DNA of 64,000 nt from Clostridium liquoris (GCF_002995785.1 NZ_PVXO01000073.1:62001-126000), one strand, 5' to 3'; shown: positions 10,471 to 19,481, counted from the stretch's first letter. The notes: a model not told the origin generated them from the sequence alone. Program-made: numbers and translations.

Positions 10471-11133
10471 TTATTTGGATATTAAGTTTTCTAGCCTGCT
10501 TAATTCTTCTGTTCCACCTATAGCAACTACAATATCATCTGGCTCAATAATATCCTCAGCAGATGGAGAAACATTTATATCATTATCCTTTTTAATAGCT
10601 ACTACGTTTATTCCATAGTTTGCTCTCATACTTAAATCTTTTAAATTTCTGCCATGCCATTCTTTAGGGCTTACAATTTCAGCAATGCTATAATCTGGAG
10701 ATAATTCAATATAATCAAGTATATTTGAAGATACTAGATTATGAGCTACTCTCACTCCCATATCTCTTTCTGGAAGTACTACCCTATCTGCCCCTATTTT
10801 ATACAATACTTTTGCATGTAATTCATTATTTGCCTTAGCGATTATATATTTTACTCCTAGTTCTTTAACCAATAATGTTACCATAACACTAGCCTGCAAC
10901 TCTGAACCTATAGTAACAACTGCTACATCAAAATTTCGTATTCCTAAAGATCTAAGACTATTTTCATCAGTGGCATCTGCTTGCACTGAATGAGTTACAC
11001 TGTCTGAAATATCTTGCACCATATCTTCATTAGAATCTATTGCTAAAACATCATTGCCTAAGGCATATAAAGTTTTAGCAACAGACGTTCCAAATCTACC
11101 TAAACCTATAACTACAAATTGTTTTTTAGCCAT
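10471..11133 (-). CDS. ktrA: Potassium uptake regulatory subunit KtrA (TrkA family)
   Basis: About 220 residues: an RCK_N Rossmann domain starting GLGRFGTSVAKTL, with an acidic nucleotide ligand (AIDSNED), followed by a short TrkA_C/RCK_C domain (about 135-220). It forms a cytoplasmic octameric ring that gates the KtrB channel in response to ATP/ADP and, in many species, c-di-AMP. The ATG at 11133 has AGGAG 8 nt upstream; a GTG 9 nt earlier would directly abut the Shine-Dalgarno sequence and is rejected. It is directly downstream of ktrB. Confidence 0.93.
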   Translation of the reverse strand: MAKKQFVVIGLGRFGTSVAKTLYALGNDVLAIDSNEDMVQDISDSVTHSVQADATDENSLRSLGIRNFDVAVVTIGSELQASVMVTLLVKELGVKYIIAKANNELHAKVLYKIGADRVVLPERDMGVRVAHNLVSSNILDYIELSPDYSIAEIVSPKEWHGRNLKDLSMRANYGINVVAIKKDNDINVSPSAEDIIEPDDIVVAIGGTEELSRLENLISK

Positions 11134-11145
11134 GATAAACACTCC

Positions 11146-12492
11146 TTAACCAACTAATACTTTATCCTCTGGATATTTTATTGTATTTGAAGTTTTCTTT
11201 CTTGATAATGCCAATGCTAATGTTAAAGGACCTACTCTTCCTGCATACATAGTAAAGGCAATAACTAATTTTCCAATAGCCGTTAATTTAGTGGTTAGCC
11301 CTAAGGTTAATCCGACTGTACCAAAAGCTGAAGTAGCTTCATATAAAAGATATTCCAAGGAAGCTCCTTTTTCTGTTATAGAAAGTACCATAGTGACAAG
11401 GATTACCAATCCTAGTCCTATAACAGTTATAGCTAAAGATTTATAAATTGTGTCCTTAGGAATTCTCTTTTTAAATATTTCAGTATCTTCTCTTCCTTTA
11501 ACAATGGATAACACTGTCATAAACAGTAATCCTGCAGTAGTAACTTTTATACCTCCTGCAGTAGAACCAGAAGATCCTCCTATAAACATTAATATTATAG
11601 TTAAAAATCTTCCAGCAGTAGTCATATCTGAAGTCGAAACAGAATTAAATCCAGCAGTTCTTGGGCTTACTGAAGCAAAAATAGAAGATAATATTTTCCC
11701 TTTAAAAGACATATTTTCTATAGTAGCAGGATTATTATATTCAAAAACGAACATTAAAATTGCTCCTACAACTATTAAAATAGCCGTAACAGAAAGAGCT
11801 AATTTTGAATGTAATGATAATTTTTTTAATCCCTTAAAATTGTATATCTCCTGCCATACATAAAAACCAAGCCCACCTATGATTATCAAAGCTGAGATGG
11901 TCAATATTACTACTGTATTATTTGCATAGGCTGTTAAACTCTGAAAGTTTCCAAAAAGATCAAATCCTGCATTACAGAAAGCAGATACAGAATGAAATAT
12001 ACTATAATATAATCCCTTAGCCAATCCAAACTGGGGAATAAATTGGGTGGCTAGTAATGCTGCCCCTGCAATTTGTACTGAAAAAGTAAACATCAATACA
12101 TATTTAGCCATCTTTACAAGTCCCTGCAAAGAAAAAGAATTTAATGCTTCCTGCATTACAAGCCTTTCTTTAAGAGTAATCCTCTTTCCCAATACTAAAG
12201 CTATTAATGTGGCAAAAGACATAAATCCTAGTCCGCCTATTTCAATTAAGCACATTATAACTGTCTTGCCAAAATAACTCCAATGGGTTCCAGTATCTAC
12301 TGTAATTAAACCCGTTACACAGGTTGCTGAAGTAGAAACAAAAAAACAATCTATAAAAGGAGTTCTTTCTCCTGTCTGGGACGCTACAGGAAGATTTAAA
12401 AGAATAGCTCCTGTTACTATTACAATAGCAAAACCAATTGCTAGAATTTGAACAGGAGTAAGTTTAAAGTCTTTTACTATTTTTATTTTCAT
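11146..12492 (-). CDS. ktrB: Potassium uptake membrane subunit KtrB (TrkH family)
   Basis: About 448 residues with eight or more hydrophobic segments and four pore loops containing the selectivity glycines (TSATCVTGL, SAFCNAGFD, PRTAGFN, SAFGTVGL). It is a sodium-dependent potassium channel-like transporter working with KtrA. The ATG at 12492 (MKIKIVKDF) follows GGGGTG by 7 nt and fits the family start; a longer in-frame extension upstream lacks a ribosome site and is not used. Confidence 0.93.
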   Translation of the reverse strand: MKIKIVKDFKLTPVQILAIGFAIVIVTGAILLNLPVASQTGERTPFIDCFFVSTSATCVTGLITVDTGTHWSYFGKTVIMCLIEIGGLGFMSFATLIALVLGKRITLKERLVMQEALNSFSLQGLVKMAKYVLMFTFSVQIAGAALLATQFIPQFGLAKGLYYSIFHSVSAFCNAGFDLFGNFQSLTAYANNTVVILTISALIIIGGLGFYVWQEIYNFKGLKKLSLHSKLALSVTAILIVVGAILMFVFEYNNPATIENMSFKGKILSSIFASVSPRTAGFNSVSTSDMTTAGRFLTIILMFIGGSSGSTAGGIKVTTAGLLFMTVLSIVKGREDTEIFKKRIPKDTIYKSLAITVIGLGLVILVTMVLSITEKGASLEYLLYEATSAFGTVGLTLGLTTKLTAIGKLVIAFTMYAGRVGPLTLALALSRKKTSNTIKYPEDKVLVG

Positions 12493-12614
12493 TATATGCA
12501 CCCCGTAAATTATTATTAAGCTATGAACATTATGGATAATTATATCACTTAAAAACATGTTGTCAACAAACCTTAGTAATATAAAATAATGTGTATTAAA
12601 AGGTGATATAAGTT

Positions 12615-12644
12615 AAAAAATGCAGCTCTATCGCTGCATTTTTT
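12615..12644 (-). terminator. Terminator of the infC-rpmI-rplT operon
   Basis: Perfect 12-bp arms AAAAAATGCAGC and GCTGCATTTTTT with a 6-nt loop end in a T-run just after the rplT stop codon. Confidence 0.9.
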
Positions 12645-13003
12645 TAAGCATTAATTTGCGCTTTTGCTATTTGTACTAACTCAGAAAAAGCTTTTGGATC
12701 ATTTATAGCTATTTCTGAAAGCATTTTTCTATTTATATCTATTCCAGCAAGTTTTATACCATTCATAAATCTTGAATATGAAAGTCCGTTGATTCTTGTA
12801 GCTGCATTAATTCTAGCTATCCATAACTTTCTAAAATCTCTTTTCTTTAATTTTCTTCCAGTATATGCATTTCTTAATGCTCTTACAACTGATTCATTTG
12901 CTGTCTTAAATAACCTGCTTTTTCCACCATAATAGCCTTTTGCAAGCTTTAACACTTTTTTATGATATTTACGAGCATTCATCGCTCCCTTAACTCTTGC
13001 CAT
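12644..13003 (-). CDS. rplT: 50S ribosomal protein L20
   Basis: A 119-residue protein of standard length. The Arg/Lys-rich N-terminal tail ([27 protein letters not shown]) threads into 23S rRNA and the globular C-terminus follows. L20 is needed early in large-subunit assembly and in Firmicutes also represses its own operon through the infC leader. It is the last gene of infC-rpmI-rplT. Confidence 0.98.
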   Translation of the reverse strand: MARVKGAMNARKYHKKVLKLAKGYYGGKSRLFKTANESVVRALRNAYTGRKLKKRDFRKLWIARINAATRINGLSYSRFMNGIKLAGIDINRKMLSEIAINDPKAFSELVQIAKAQINA

Positions 13004-13029
13004 TTAATAAACCTCCTTTAAGCCCTAAA

Positions 13030-13227
13030 TTATAGGTATGGTAATAAGTTCTTCATTGTTTTTTCTTGACATCCAGCTACATATCCAGTTTTTCTAAGAT
13101 TTCTCTTAGTTTTAGTGCTTTTCTTTGTTAATATGTGGCTCTTAAAAGCCTTTGCTCTTTTTAATTTACCAGTTCCAGTAACTTTAAACCTTTTAGCAGC
13201 ACCTCTATGTGTTTTCATTTTTGGCAT
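13030..13227 (-). CDS. rpmI: 50S ribosomal protein L35
   Basis: A 65-residue very basic protein ([24 protein letters not shown]) of normal size. It sits between infC and rplT with gaps of about 22 and 26 bp, the universal gene order. Confidence 0.98.
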   Translation of the reverse strand: MPKMKTHRGAAKRFKVTGTGKLKRAKAFKSHILTKKSTKTKRNLRKTGYVAGCQEKTMKNLLPYL

Positions 13228-13249
13228 AGTGTATTCCTCCTCCTAATGA

Positions 13250-13765
13250 TTATGCTCTTTTAGGAGCTAAAACCATTGTCATATTTTTACCTTCTAATCT
13301 TGCTGGTTTTTCTATAACACATATATCTCCAACTTTTATAAGAAATAAATCAAGTATTTTCTTCCCAATAAAGGAATAATCAGCTTCTCTTCCTCTAAAT
13401 CTTATTGTAACCTTTACCTTATCTTCAGCTAATAAGAATTTTTTTGCATTATTAGCTTTTATTTCGATATCATGTTCCTCTATTGTTGGACTTAATCTTA
13501 CTTCCTTTAAATTGGTGATCTTCTGTTTTTTCTTAGCCTCTTTGTCCTTTTTGGATTGTTCATATATGAATTTACCAAAGTTCATTATTTTACAAACAGG
13601 CGGTTTCGCAGTAGGAGCTATCATAACTAAATCTAATTCTCTCTCTTCTGCAATTTTTAGGGCATCAGTTGATGATATTATACCTAATTGCTCACCATCG
13701 CTTGTTATAACCCTTATCTCTTTTTCCCTAATCTCTTCATTTACAAGGAAATCCTTACTAATAAT
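13250..13765 (-). CDS. infC: Translation initiation factor IF-3 (probable ATT start)
   Basis: About 171 residues with the IF-3 N-domain ([16 protein letters not shown]) and the C-domain ([14 protein letters not shown] and on). IF-3 keeps the 30S subunit free and checks start codons. The Shine-Dalgarno AGGAGGTG is followed by AAT ATT ATT AGT AAG. By homology the protein begins M-I-S-K-D, so the first ATT (13763-13765), 5 nt after AGGAGG, is the likely initiation codon. A GTG two codons earlier overlaps the Shine-Dalgarno. AUU starts on infC are known in E. coli and Bacillus, where IF-3 uses them for self-control. Confidence 0.93.
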   Translation of the reverse strand: MISKDFLVNEEIREKEIRVITSDGEQLGIISSTDALKIAEERELDLVMIAPTAKPPVCKIMNFGKFIYEQSKKDKEAKKKQKITNLKEVRLSPTIEEHDIEIKANNAKKFLLAEDKVKVTIRFRGREADYSFIGKKILDLFLIKVGDICVIEKPARLEGKNMTMVLAPKRA

Positions 13766-13801
13766 ATTCACCTCCTAGGTGGATTTAAAAATATATTACA
13801 T

Positions 13802-13930
13802 AAAAAAAGAACGGCAAAGCCGTTCCTAATATACAACATACTATGTGTACTTAAATACACAGCCTTACTAGCATTGCTGTAAGGTGAGAAACGGCTGGTT
13901 TCTTCTTAACAGATTATATTTTACTATGTT
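13802..13930 (-). promoter_or_regulatory. L20-type leader and attenuator of infC
   Basis: The minus-strand leader ends in an intrinsic terminator 15-40 bp before infC: GAACGGC (13809-13815) pairs with GCCGTTC (13819-13825) and is followed by seven T. Upstream are a hairpin-rich stretch (TGTGTATTTAAGTACACA) and a conserved-looking AACGGCTGGTTTC segment near 13892-13904 able to pair with the terminator arm. This matches the Firmicutes ribosomal-protein leader in which L20 binding causes premature termination. Confidence 0.8.
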
Positions 13931-13964
13931 AATATAATATTGTCAACATTTTTTAATTAATTTT

Positions 13965-15875
13965 TTACTCAATAACCCTATTTTCTATTTCTTCGGTTAT
14001 CTTTGAAATGAATTCATCTAAGCTCATTGCACCTAGATCTCCACCTTTTCTAGTTCTAAGAGATATTTTATTTTCGTTCATTTCTTTATCCCCTACAATA
14101 ATCATATAAGGAATTTTTTGGAGTTGAGCTTCTCTTATCTTATATCCAATCTTTTCATTTCTATCATCTATCTCAACTCTTATTTTCTTTGATTTTAATG
14201 TCTTAGCTATTGCTGCTACATAATCCTTTTGAGCATCTGTTATATTCATAACCCTTACTTGTACAGGTGCTAACCATGTTGGGAATGCCCCTGCAAATTG
14301 TTCTATAAGTATTCCTATAAATCTTTCTATACTTCCAAATACAACTCTGTGTACCATAACAGGTCTATGCTTTTCTCCGTCTGGACCTACATATGTTAAA
14401 TCAAATCTTTCCGGCATCTGGAAATCAAGCTGTATAGTACCACATTGCCATGTTCTTCCTATACAATCCTTTAAGTGGAAGTCTATCTTAGGGCCATAGA
14501 AAGCTCCATCCCCCTCATTTATTTTATAAGGAAGTTTAGCTGCATCTAAAGCTTCTTTTAATCCATTAGTTGCTGCTTCCCAATCTTCATCACTTCCCAT
14601 AGAATCTTCTGGTCTTGTGGAAAGTTCAACAAAATATTCAAATCCAAATGTCTTATAGAAATCATCTATTAATTTAATAACATTTAATATCTCATCTTTT
14701 ATTTGATCTTTTGTCATAAATATATGAGCATCATCTTGAGTAAAACATCTAACTCTCATAAGACCATGTAATGCTCCTGAAAGCTCATGTCTATGAACAA
14801 GCCCTAATTCAGCTAATCTTAATGGAAATTCTCTATATGAATGTAATGAACTCTTATATACCAATATAGAACCTGGACAGTTCATAGGTTTTATTGCATA
14901 ATCTTCTCCATCTATCTTTGTAAAATACATATTTTCTTTGTAGTGATCCCAATGTCCTGATTGATGCCATAATGCTTCATTTAATATTATAGGAGTTCTT
15001 ATTTCATCATATCCTGCTTCTGTGTGTTTTTCTCTCCAGAATCCTTCAAGTTCATTTCTAACTACCATTCCCTTTGGATGGAAGAATGGAAATCCTGGTC
15101 CTTCTTCATGGATACTAAATAAATCAAGTTCTTTTCCTAACTTTCTATGATCTCTCTTTTTGGCTTCTTCTAACATATTTAAATATGCATCTAATTCGCT
15201 TTTCTTAGTAAAAGCTGTACCATATATTCTTTGAAGCATTTTATTTTTTTCGTCGCCTCTCCAGTATGCTCCAGCTACAGATAATAATTTAATAGCCTTA
15301 ACTTTTCCTGTAGATGGTACATGAGGACCTGCACAAAGATCTACAAAATCTCCTTGCTTGTAGAAGGATATTATAGCATCCTTTGGAAGATCTTCTATAA
15401 GTTCTACCTTATATGGTTCATTTTTTTCTTGCATAAATTTAACGGCTTCTTCTCTTGGTAATTCAAATCTTTCTAACTTAAGATCTTCTTTAATTATTTT
15501 TCCTACTTCTTTTTCTAAAGTTTCTAACATTTCAGGTGTAAAAGTAAAATCTGCATCAAAATCATAGTAAAATCCTGTATCTATTGCAGGACCTATGGCT
15601 AACTTTACATTTGGATATACTCTTTTTACAGCCTGAGCCAATATATGAGAAGCTGTATGCCTAAGTGTCCATTTTCCACCTTCATCTTCAAAAGTCAATA
15701 TTTCTAAAGAACAATCTTCATTGACTTCTGTCATTAATTCTGCATCTTTACCATTTAATTTAGCACCTAATGCTTTTTTGTAAAGAGCAGGACTGATCTT
15801 CATAGCTATATCACTAATTTTTGTTCCCTTTTCAAATTCCATTATCTTACCATCTTTTAATGTTACTTTAATCAT
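13965..15875 (-). CDS. thrS: Threonyl-tRNA synthetase
   Basis: A 636-residue enzyme of normal length: TGS domain (1-60), editing domain with HTASH (about 73-77), class II core with MNCPGSI and the HRHELSGALHGLMRVRCFTQDDAHIF block, and a C-terminal anticodon domain (about 540-636). It charges tRNA-Thr. It is controlled by the T-box upstream. Confidence 0.98.
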   Translation of the reverse strand: MIKVTLKDGKIMEFEKGTKISDIAMKISPALYKKALGAKLNGKDAELMTEVNEDCSLEILTFEDEGGKWTLRHTASHILAQAVKRVYPNVKLAIGPAIDTGFYYDFDADFTFTPEMLETLEKEVGKIIKEDLKLERFELPREEAVKFMQEKNEPYKVELIEDLPKDAIISFYKQGDFVDLCAGPHVPSTGKVKAIKLLSVAGAYWRGDEKNKMLQRIYGTAFTKKSELDAYLNMLEEAKKRDHRKLGKELDLFSIHEEGPGFPFFHPKGMVVRNELEGFWREKHTEAGYDEIRTPIILNEALWHQSGHWDHYKENMYFTKIDGEDYAIKPMNCPGSILVYKSSLHSYREFPLRLAELGLVHRHELSGALHGLMRVRCFTQDDAHIFMTKDQIKDEILNVIKLIDDFYKTFGFEYFVELSTRPEDSMGSDEDWEAATNGLKEALDAAKLPYKINEGDGAFYGPKIDFHLKDCIGRTWQCGTIQLDFQMPERFDLTYVGPDGEKHRPVMVHRVVFGSIERFIGILIEQFAGAFPTWLAPVQVRVMNITDAQKDYVAAIAKTLKSKKIRVEIDDRNEKIGYKIREAQLQKIPYMIIVGDKEMNENKISLRTRKGGDLGAMSLDEFISKITEEIENRVIE

Positions 15876-15940
15876 TGCTATTCCTCCTTATCCATAAAAA
15901 AGTTTTCAATTAATAATCAACTAATAATAAACAAAAAACA

Positions 15941-16200
15941 AAAAAAATCCTCCCAAACTGGGACGATTTAAATACCGTGGTTCCACCCAAATTGATAGTA
16001 GCATAAATAAAATACCAATAATGCTATCATCATCTTTAGCCCTTTAACGCAGGTAACGACTATGCTTACTAAGATTTCAGCACATAGCTCAAAGGTGGTT
16101 TTCAACAAATTCTATTAAGAAAATCTTTCAGCCCTTGGATCTTCATCTCTTTTAATATGTTTATTGCTTACTCTTCCTTTTCACAGCCTTTTTCCATCTT
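15941..16200 (-). promoter_or_regulatory. T-box leader of thrS (Thr specifier ACC)
   Basis: The minus strand holds the T-box core GGGTGGAACCACGG near 15974-15989 and a terminator (AAATCGTCCC with GGGAGGATTT, then T-run). In stem I the sequence TTGAAA-ACC-ACCTTTGAG aligns with the valS and pheS leaders and places ACC (16097-16099) as the specifier. It senses uncharged tRNA-Thr. Confidence 0.93.
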
Positions 16201-16259
16201 TTTTTATTATTATATTCTTTAGTTTTTATAATGTCAATATTAAATATAGATAACTTGCA

Positions 16260-17159
16260 TTAATTATGGTTTTTTTCCTTAATCTTATTACATATTTTAC
16301 ATTTATCGCAGAACTCTACTCTCTGTAAGAATACATTTTTTATTGTATTTATAAATTCCGTGTTATGACAATTATTAGCACAATGTATAATTATTTTATT
16401 TGGGCAATAAGTAATAAGACCACTAATAAGCATATCCTCCATATTTACAGTGCCAGTAAATTTATTTCCTAAAAACTCATTAAATAATCTATCCATTAAA
16501 TCATCGCCGCTTCCATCTTGAATTATATAATTTCCGCCTTTATCTATAATGATATTCACTTCATCTATTTTACTATCTTGTATATCCACAAAATATTTAA
16601 GTAATTTTATAAATTCATTATATTCTTTTTCTATTAAATAATCCTCCACAATTTTATCTATTATATTTTGCAATTCATTTTTTAACTCTTTCATTCTAAA
16701 AGTTAAAAAGCCCTTTATATTTATTTCTTTATTTTCTTCTATACATTCAACTATCTTTTCTATTATTTCATTTTTTCTGTTCATGTAATATATGTTTGAA
16801 TCCTCAATAATATGGCTATCATTATTCAATATTTCTATACTTCTTTTCTTTACTTCATCAATTTCATCTCCATCTAGAAAAAAATAAGTATCTGTAATAA
16901 ATTCTATAATATATTTGCGTGAGAACTCCTCTATTAATGCTTTATATAATATGTTAGCTATATATATATTAAACATATTTAAATTTTTTCTACTTAATTT
17001 CTCATCTGGAAAGGATATTTTAATGAAGTGAGTACTTTTATTTATGCTCTCTGAAATACCAGCTTCTATTTTCTTCATTTTAAAGAAATTCTTTAAATCC
17101 TTTATACCTTCAATTATTTCTTCCAAATCTTCCTCATATACAAGTTGAAATGATTCCAT
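16260..17159 (-). CDS. ytxC: YtxC-like sporulation protein
   Basis: A 299-residue hydrophilic protein resembling the YtxC family, whose gene also neighbours thrS in Bacillus. Family members are expressed in sporulation but have no known biochemical activity. Two Cys clusters near the C-terminus (HCANNC and FCDKCKIC) could bind metal. The ATG at 17159 (MESFQL) has GGGAG 8 nt upstream; a GTG three codons earlier overlaps the ribosome site. It is convergent with nothing and ends just upstream of the thrS leader. The assignment rests on overall resemblance and context. Confidence 0.7.
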   Translation of the reverse strand: MESFQLVYEEDLEEIIEGIKDLKNFFKMKKIEAGISESINKSTHFIKISFPDEKLSRKNLNMFNIYIANILYKALIEEFSRKYIIEFITDTYFFLDGDEIDEVKKRSIEILNNDSHIIEDSNIYYMNRKNEIIEKIVECIEENKEINIKGFLTFRMKELKNELQNIIDKIVEDYLIEKEYNEFIKLLKYFVDIQDSKIDEVNIIIDKGGNYIIQDGSGDDLMDRLFNEFLGNKFTGTVNMEDMLISGLITYCPNKIIIHCANNCHNTEFINTIKNVFLQRVEFCDKCKICNKIKEKNHN

Positions 17160-17338
17160 TGGCCTCACTCCCTTCTACAATAGTATGCGTTTTATTCAAA
17201 GGTATATTCATAATAATTTATTCAAATATCGACAGCACAATAATATTCTATGCTTATGAAGATATCAGTCATTTGATAAACATAATATAATACTATAAAA
17301 TGTAATTAAACTATTGAAGGAGCGTAAAAATTAATAAT

Positions 17339-18043
17339 ATGAAATACATTTTTGTAGATTATAGAATTACCAATGAAGAAGAAACAAATTTATTAAAACT
17401 AGGATATAAAATATTAAAATGTCCTCCTAACTCTTCTCTTTATGAAGCTGTTTGTGGCCATCCAGATATGCTGATGCATATAATTGATGATAAAAATATT
17501 GTAGTCCATAGGGATATGGATATAAACTTTATTAATACATTAAGATCTTTAGGTATTAATGTACTACTATCTTCTTCTTCACTAATCTATAAATATCCCT
17601 ATGATATAATTCTAAATGCAGTTAATTTAAAAAACTTTTTTATACATTATATAAAATATACAGATACAGTTTTATTAGATAAAATTCACAATAAGAAAAT
17701 TATAAATGTTAAACAAGGATATACTAAGTGCTCTACAGCCATAGTAAAAGATACTGCCCTTATCACCAGTGATAAAATAATAGCTTCTGTTATGGAAAAA
17801 GAAAATGTAGATGTGCTGCTGCTTCCACCAGGTGATATTATACTGCCAGGTTTAGATTATGGCTTTATTGGCGGCTGTTGTGGCATGATAGAAGAAAATA
17901 AGATTGCTTTTTATGGTGATTTAAAATATTACGCTTACGGGAAAGAAGTTATGAATTTTTTACATAAGCATGATGTAGAACCTATATTCTTATCTGATGG
18001 AAAGCTGATAGACAGGGGAAGCATCTTTAAAGTTGAGAGTTGA
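17339..18043 (+). CDS. DUF6873-like (pentein/GME-fold) conserved protein
   Basis: A 234-residue soluble protein of clostridial type, with segments such as CGHPDM, KQGYTKCST and GFIGGCCGM that recall the guanidine-modifying-enzyme (pentein) fold. Function is unknown. The start is odd: AGGAG lies 16 nt before the ATG at 17339, while an in-frame ATT at 17330 would have a 7-nt spacing. The ATG is kept but the true start is uncertain. The final codons and TGA stop merge into the GTTGAC-type repeat, so the C-terminus may have been set by repeat insertion. It is the first gene of the window on the plus strand and stands alone. Confidence 0.65.
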   Translation: MKYIFVDYRITNEEETNLLKLGYKILKCPPNSSLYEAVCGHPDMLMHIIDDKNIVVHRDMDINFINTLRSLGINVLLSSSSLIYKYPYDIILNAVNLKNFFIHYIKYTDTVLLDKIHNKKIINVKQGYTKCSTAIVKDTALITSDKIIASVMEKENVDVLLLPPGDIILPGLDYGFIGGCCGMIEENKIAFYGDLKYYAYGKEVMNFLHKHDVEPIFLSDGKLIDRGSIFKVES

Positions 18044-18101
18044 AAGTTGACAATTGACAATTATGGTTAATTTTTCTCCATTGACATTACGAAAAATTTC
18101 A
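18029..18101 (+). repeat. Mosaic intergenic repeat (copy 2)
   Basis: Tandem GTTGA(C/A)A heptamers begin inside the 3' end of the preceding gene, then comes a hairpin in which AATTTTTC pairs with GAAAAATT around CTCCATTGACATTAC. The hairpin half is nearly identical to copy 6 at 47.44-47.47 kb (TCCATTAACATTACGAAAAA there). Confidence 0.75.
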
Positions 18102-18113
18102 AAATAAAATTCC

Positions 18114-18163
18114 GGGGCTGTGGCATTAAGAATAATACTACAATTCCTTAGTACCACAGCCCC
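18114..18163. terminator. Large bidirectional hairpin between convergent genes
   Basis: GGGGCTGTGG (18114-18123) pairs with CCACAGCCCC (18154-18163). It lies between the convergent DUF6873-like and hsp20 genes. The same arms and loop start recur behind ftcD at 43411-43448, so it is a repeated hairpin module. Confidence 0.7.
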
Positions 18164-18192
18164 ATTCAATTTAATATGCTTTAGTTATATTT

Positions 18193-18633
18193 CTAATGGA
18201 TATCAATTTTTTTCTTTTCATCCTTGCCTTTATTTAATTTTGGAAGAATAATCTTTAAAACACCATCGTTAAATGAAGCATCTATTTTGCTTTCATCTAC
18301 ATTATCTGTATAGAAACTTCTCTTAAACTCTCCATAGTGTCTTTCTCGTGTAACATAATTTTCATTTTTATCTTCTGCGGAATCATCACGCTTTGCACTG
18401 ATTACTAGATAATTGTTATTAAACTCTATATTTATATCGTCTTTTTTAATTCCGGGAAGGTCTGCTTCCACTACATAGTTTTCATCTGTTTCTTTTAAAT
18501 CCACCCTAATGTTTCCCTGTAAGTTGTGCATTGTTGGAAAGAAATCATCATCGAAGAAATTATTCCAAAATGGTGAAAAGAAATCCTCTTTTCTATTTAA
18601 ATTATTTCTACTAAAAGGTATCATCTCAAACAT
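18193..18633 (-). CDS. Small heat-shock protein, Hsp20/alpha-crystallin family
   Basis: A 146-residue cytoplasmic holdase. The alpha-crystallin domain spans about 40-135 (VRVDLKETDENYVVEADLPGI; DGVLKIILPK), with a short charged C-terminal tail. It binds unfolding proteins during heat stress and forms oligomers. The RBS (AGGAGG) is 7-9 nt upstream of the ATG. The promoter region contains a perfect CtsR operator, so expression is probably CtsR-repressed at normal temperature. Confidence 0.95.
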   Translation of the reverse strand: MFEMIPFSRNNLNRKEDFFSPFWNNFFDDDFFPTMHNLQGNIRVDLKETDENYVVEADLPGIKKDDINIEFNNNYLVISAKRDDSAEDKNENYVTRERHYGEFKRSFYTDNVDESKIDASFNDGVLKIILPKLNKGKDEKKKIDIH

Positions 18634-18661
18634 TTTTAACTCCTCCTAACTCTTATTTAAT

Positions 18662-18701
18662 TTATACTTATATAATAAATCAATGGTCAAAGAAAGTCAA
18701 A
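18662..18701 (-). promoter_or_regulatory. CtsR operator over the hsp20 promoter
   Basis: On the plus strand 18685-18701 reads GGTCAAA-GAA-AGTCAAA, a full match to the CtsR heptad consensus RGTCAAANANRGTCAAA. On the minus strand it overlaps a possible -35 (TTGACC), with TATAAA about 16 bp further, 50-70 bp before the ATG. CtsR is the class III heat-shock repressor of low-GC Gram-positive bacteria. Confidence 0.8.
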
Positions 18702-18840
18702 GTCTAAAAGTAGGAGATTTACGAAACTAACTTGAAAAATCTAATATGTTATCTTTATAAGTTATTTTAACAAGAATTTATAAAGATAAATGCCAAATTT
18801 TGATGAATTTTGGTGTTTTTAAGAGTTGCTACTCATATAA

Positions 18841-18963
18841 TTATGATTTGGCACTTAATAATATTGATGGATGTGTATCTCTGCTTGTTTCAAATTCCCT
18901 TTTACAGTTATCACATATTATTTTCATATTTTTCATCTGTCTATTTGACATGGAGCAGTTCAT
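18841..18963 (-). CDS. Possible 40-residue small protein or gene remnant with CxxC
   Basis: An open frame with three in-frame ATGs encodes MKIICDNCKREFETS near its middle, resembling one half of a zinc ribbon. The ribosome binding site is weak (AAAGA). It could be a small gene, a truncated zinc-ribbon gene or chance. It is the only coding-like element between hsp20 and the tRNA cluster (18702-19002), a stretch that otherwise shows a 10-bp inverted repeat (TATCTTTATA and TATAAAGATA) near 18749-18787. Confidence 0.25.
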   Translation of the reverse strand: MNCSMSNRQMKNMKIICDNCKREFETSRDTHPSILLSAKS

Positions 18964-18984
18964 TCTTATTTATTCTTTAAAAAG

Positions 18985-19002
18985 ACTGTCAATTGTCAAC
19001 TA
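18985..19002. repeat. Short copy of the GTTGACA repeat (copy 3)
   Basis: ACTGTCAATTGTCAAC sits directly before the tRNA terminator and is the heptamer part of the mosaic repeat without its hairpin. Confidence 0.5.
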
Positions 19003-19034
19003 AAAAAATCAGCACTACTTAGTGCTGATTTTTT
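19003..19034 (-). terminator. Terminator of the tRNA operon
   Basis: Perfect 15-bp arms AAAAAATCAGCACTA and TAGTGCTGATTTTTT with a 2-nt gap, immediately behind the last tRNA gene. Confidence 0.92.
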
Positions 19035-19036
19035 AT

Positions 19037-19110
19037 TGGAGGCGCCACCCAGATTTGAACTGGGGGTAGAGGTGTTGCAGACCTTTGCCTTACCACTTGG
19101 CTATAGCGCC
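19037..19110 (-). tRNA. tRNA-Cys (GCA)
   Basis: The cloverleaf is read on the minus strand: acceptor GGCGC, anticodon loop CTGCAAC giving GCA, T-arm GTTCAAATC, and an encoded 3' CCA. It is the last gene of a four-tRNA operon. Confidence 0.96.
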
Positions 19111-19117
19111 ATATATA

Positions 19118-19192
19118 TGGAGCGGAAGACGAGATTCGAACTCGCGACGTTCACCTTGGCAAGGTGACGCTCTACCACTGAGCCACTCCCGC
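19118..19192 (-). tRNA. tRNA-Gly (GCC)
   Basis: Acceptor GCGGGAG, anticodon stem TCACC/GGTGA with loop TTGCCAA giving GCC, T-loop TTCGAAT, and an encoded CCA. Confidence 0.96.
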
Positions 19193-19195
19193 GTC

Positions 19196-19271
<76 letters not shown>

Positions 19272-19278
19272 TAATCTA

Positions 19279-19354
19279 TGGTGGGCACAACAGGGCTCGA
19301 ACCTGTGACCCTCTGCTTGTAAGGCAGATGCTCTCCCAGCTGAGCTATGCGCCC
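19279..19354 (-). tRNA. tRNA-Val (UAC)
   Basis: Acceptor GGGCGCA, anticodon stem TCTGC/GCAGA with loop CTTACAA giving UAC, T-loop TTCGAGC, and an encoded CCA. It is the first gene of the tRNA operon Val-Phe-Gly-Cys. Confidence 0.96.
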
Positions 19355-19481
19355 ATAGATTTAACATTAAGACAATATTAATTATAATGAAAATCATAAA
19401 ACTTGTCAATACCTTTTTTTAATTTAATGAAAAAGTCAATGCACCTTTTGGGGAGCATTGGCACCTTTTATAGTGAATAAA

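Noticed and set aside
18634-19002. CIRCE element for hsp20
   Set aside because: No TTAGCACTC-N9-GAGTGCTAA inverted repeat; the CtsR site explains the control.
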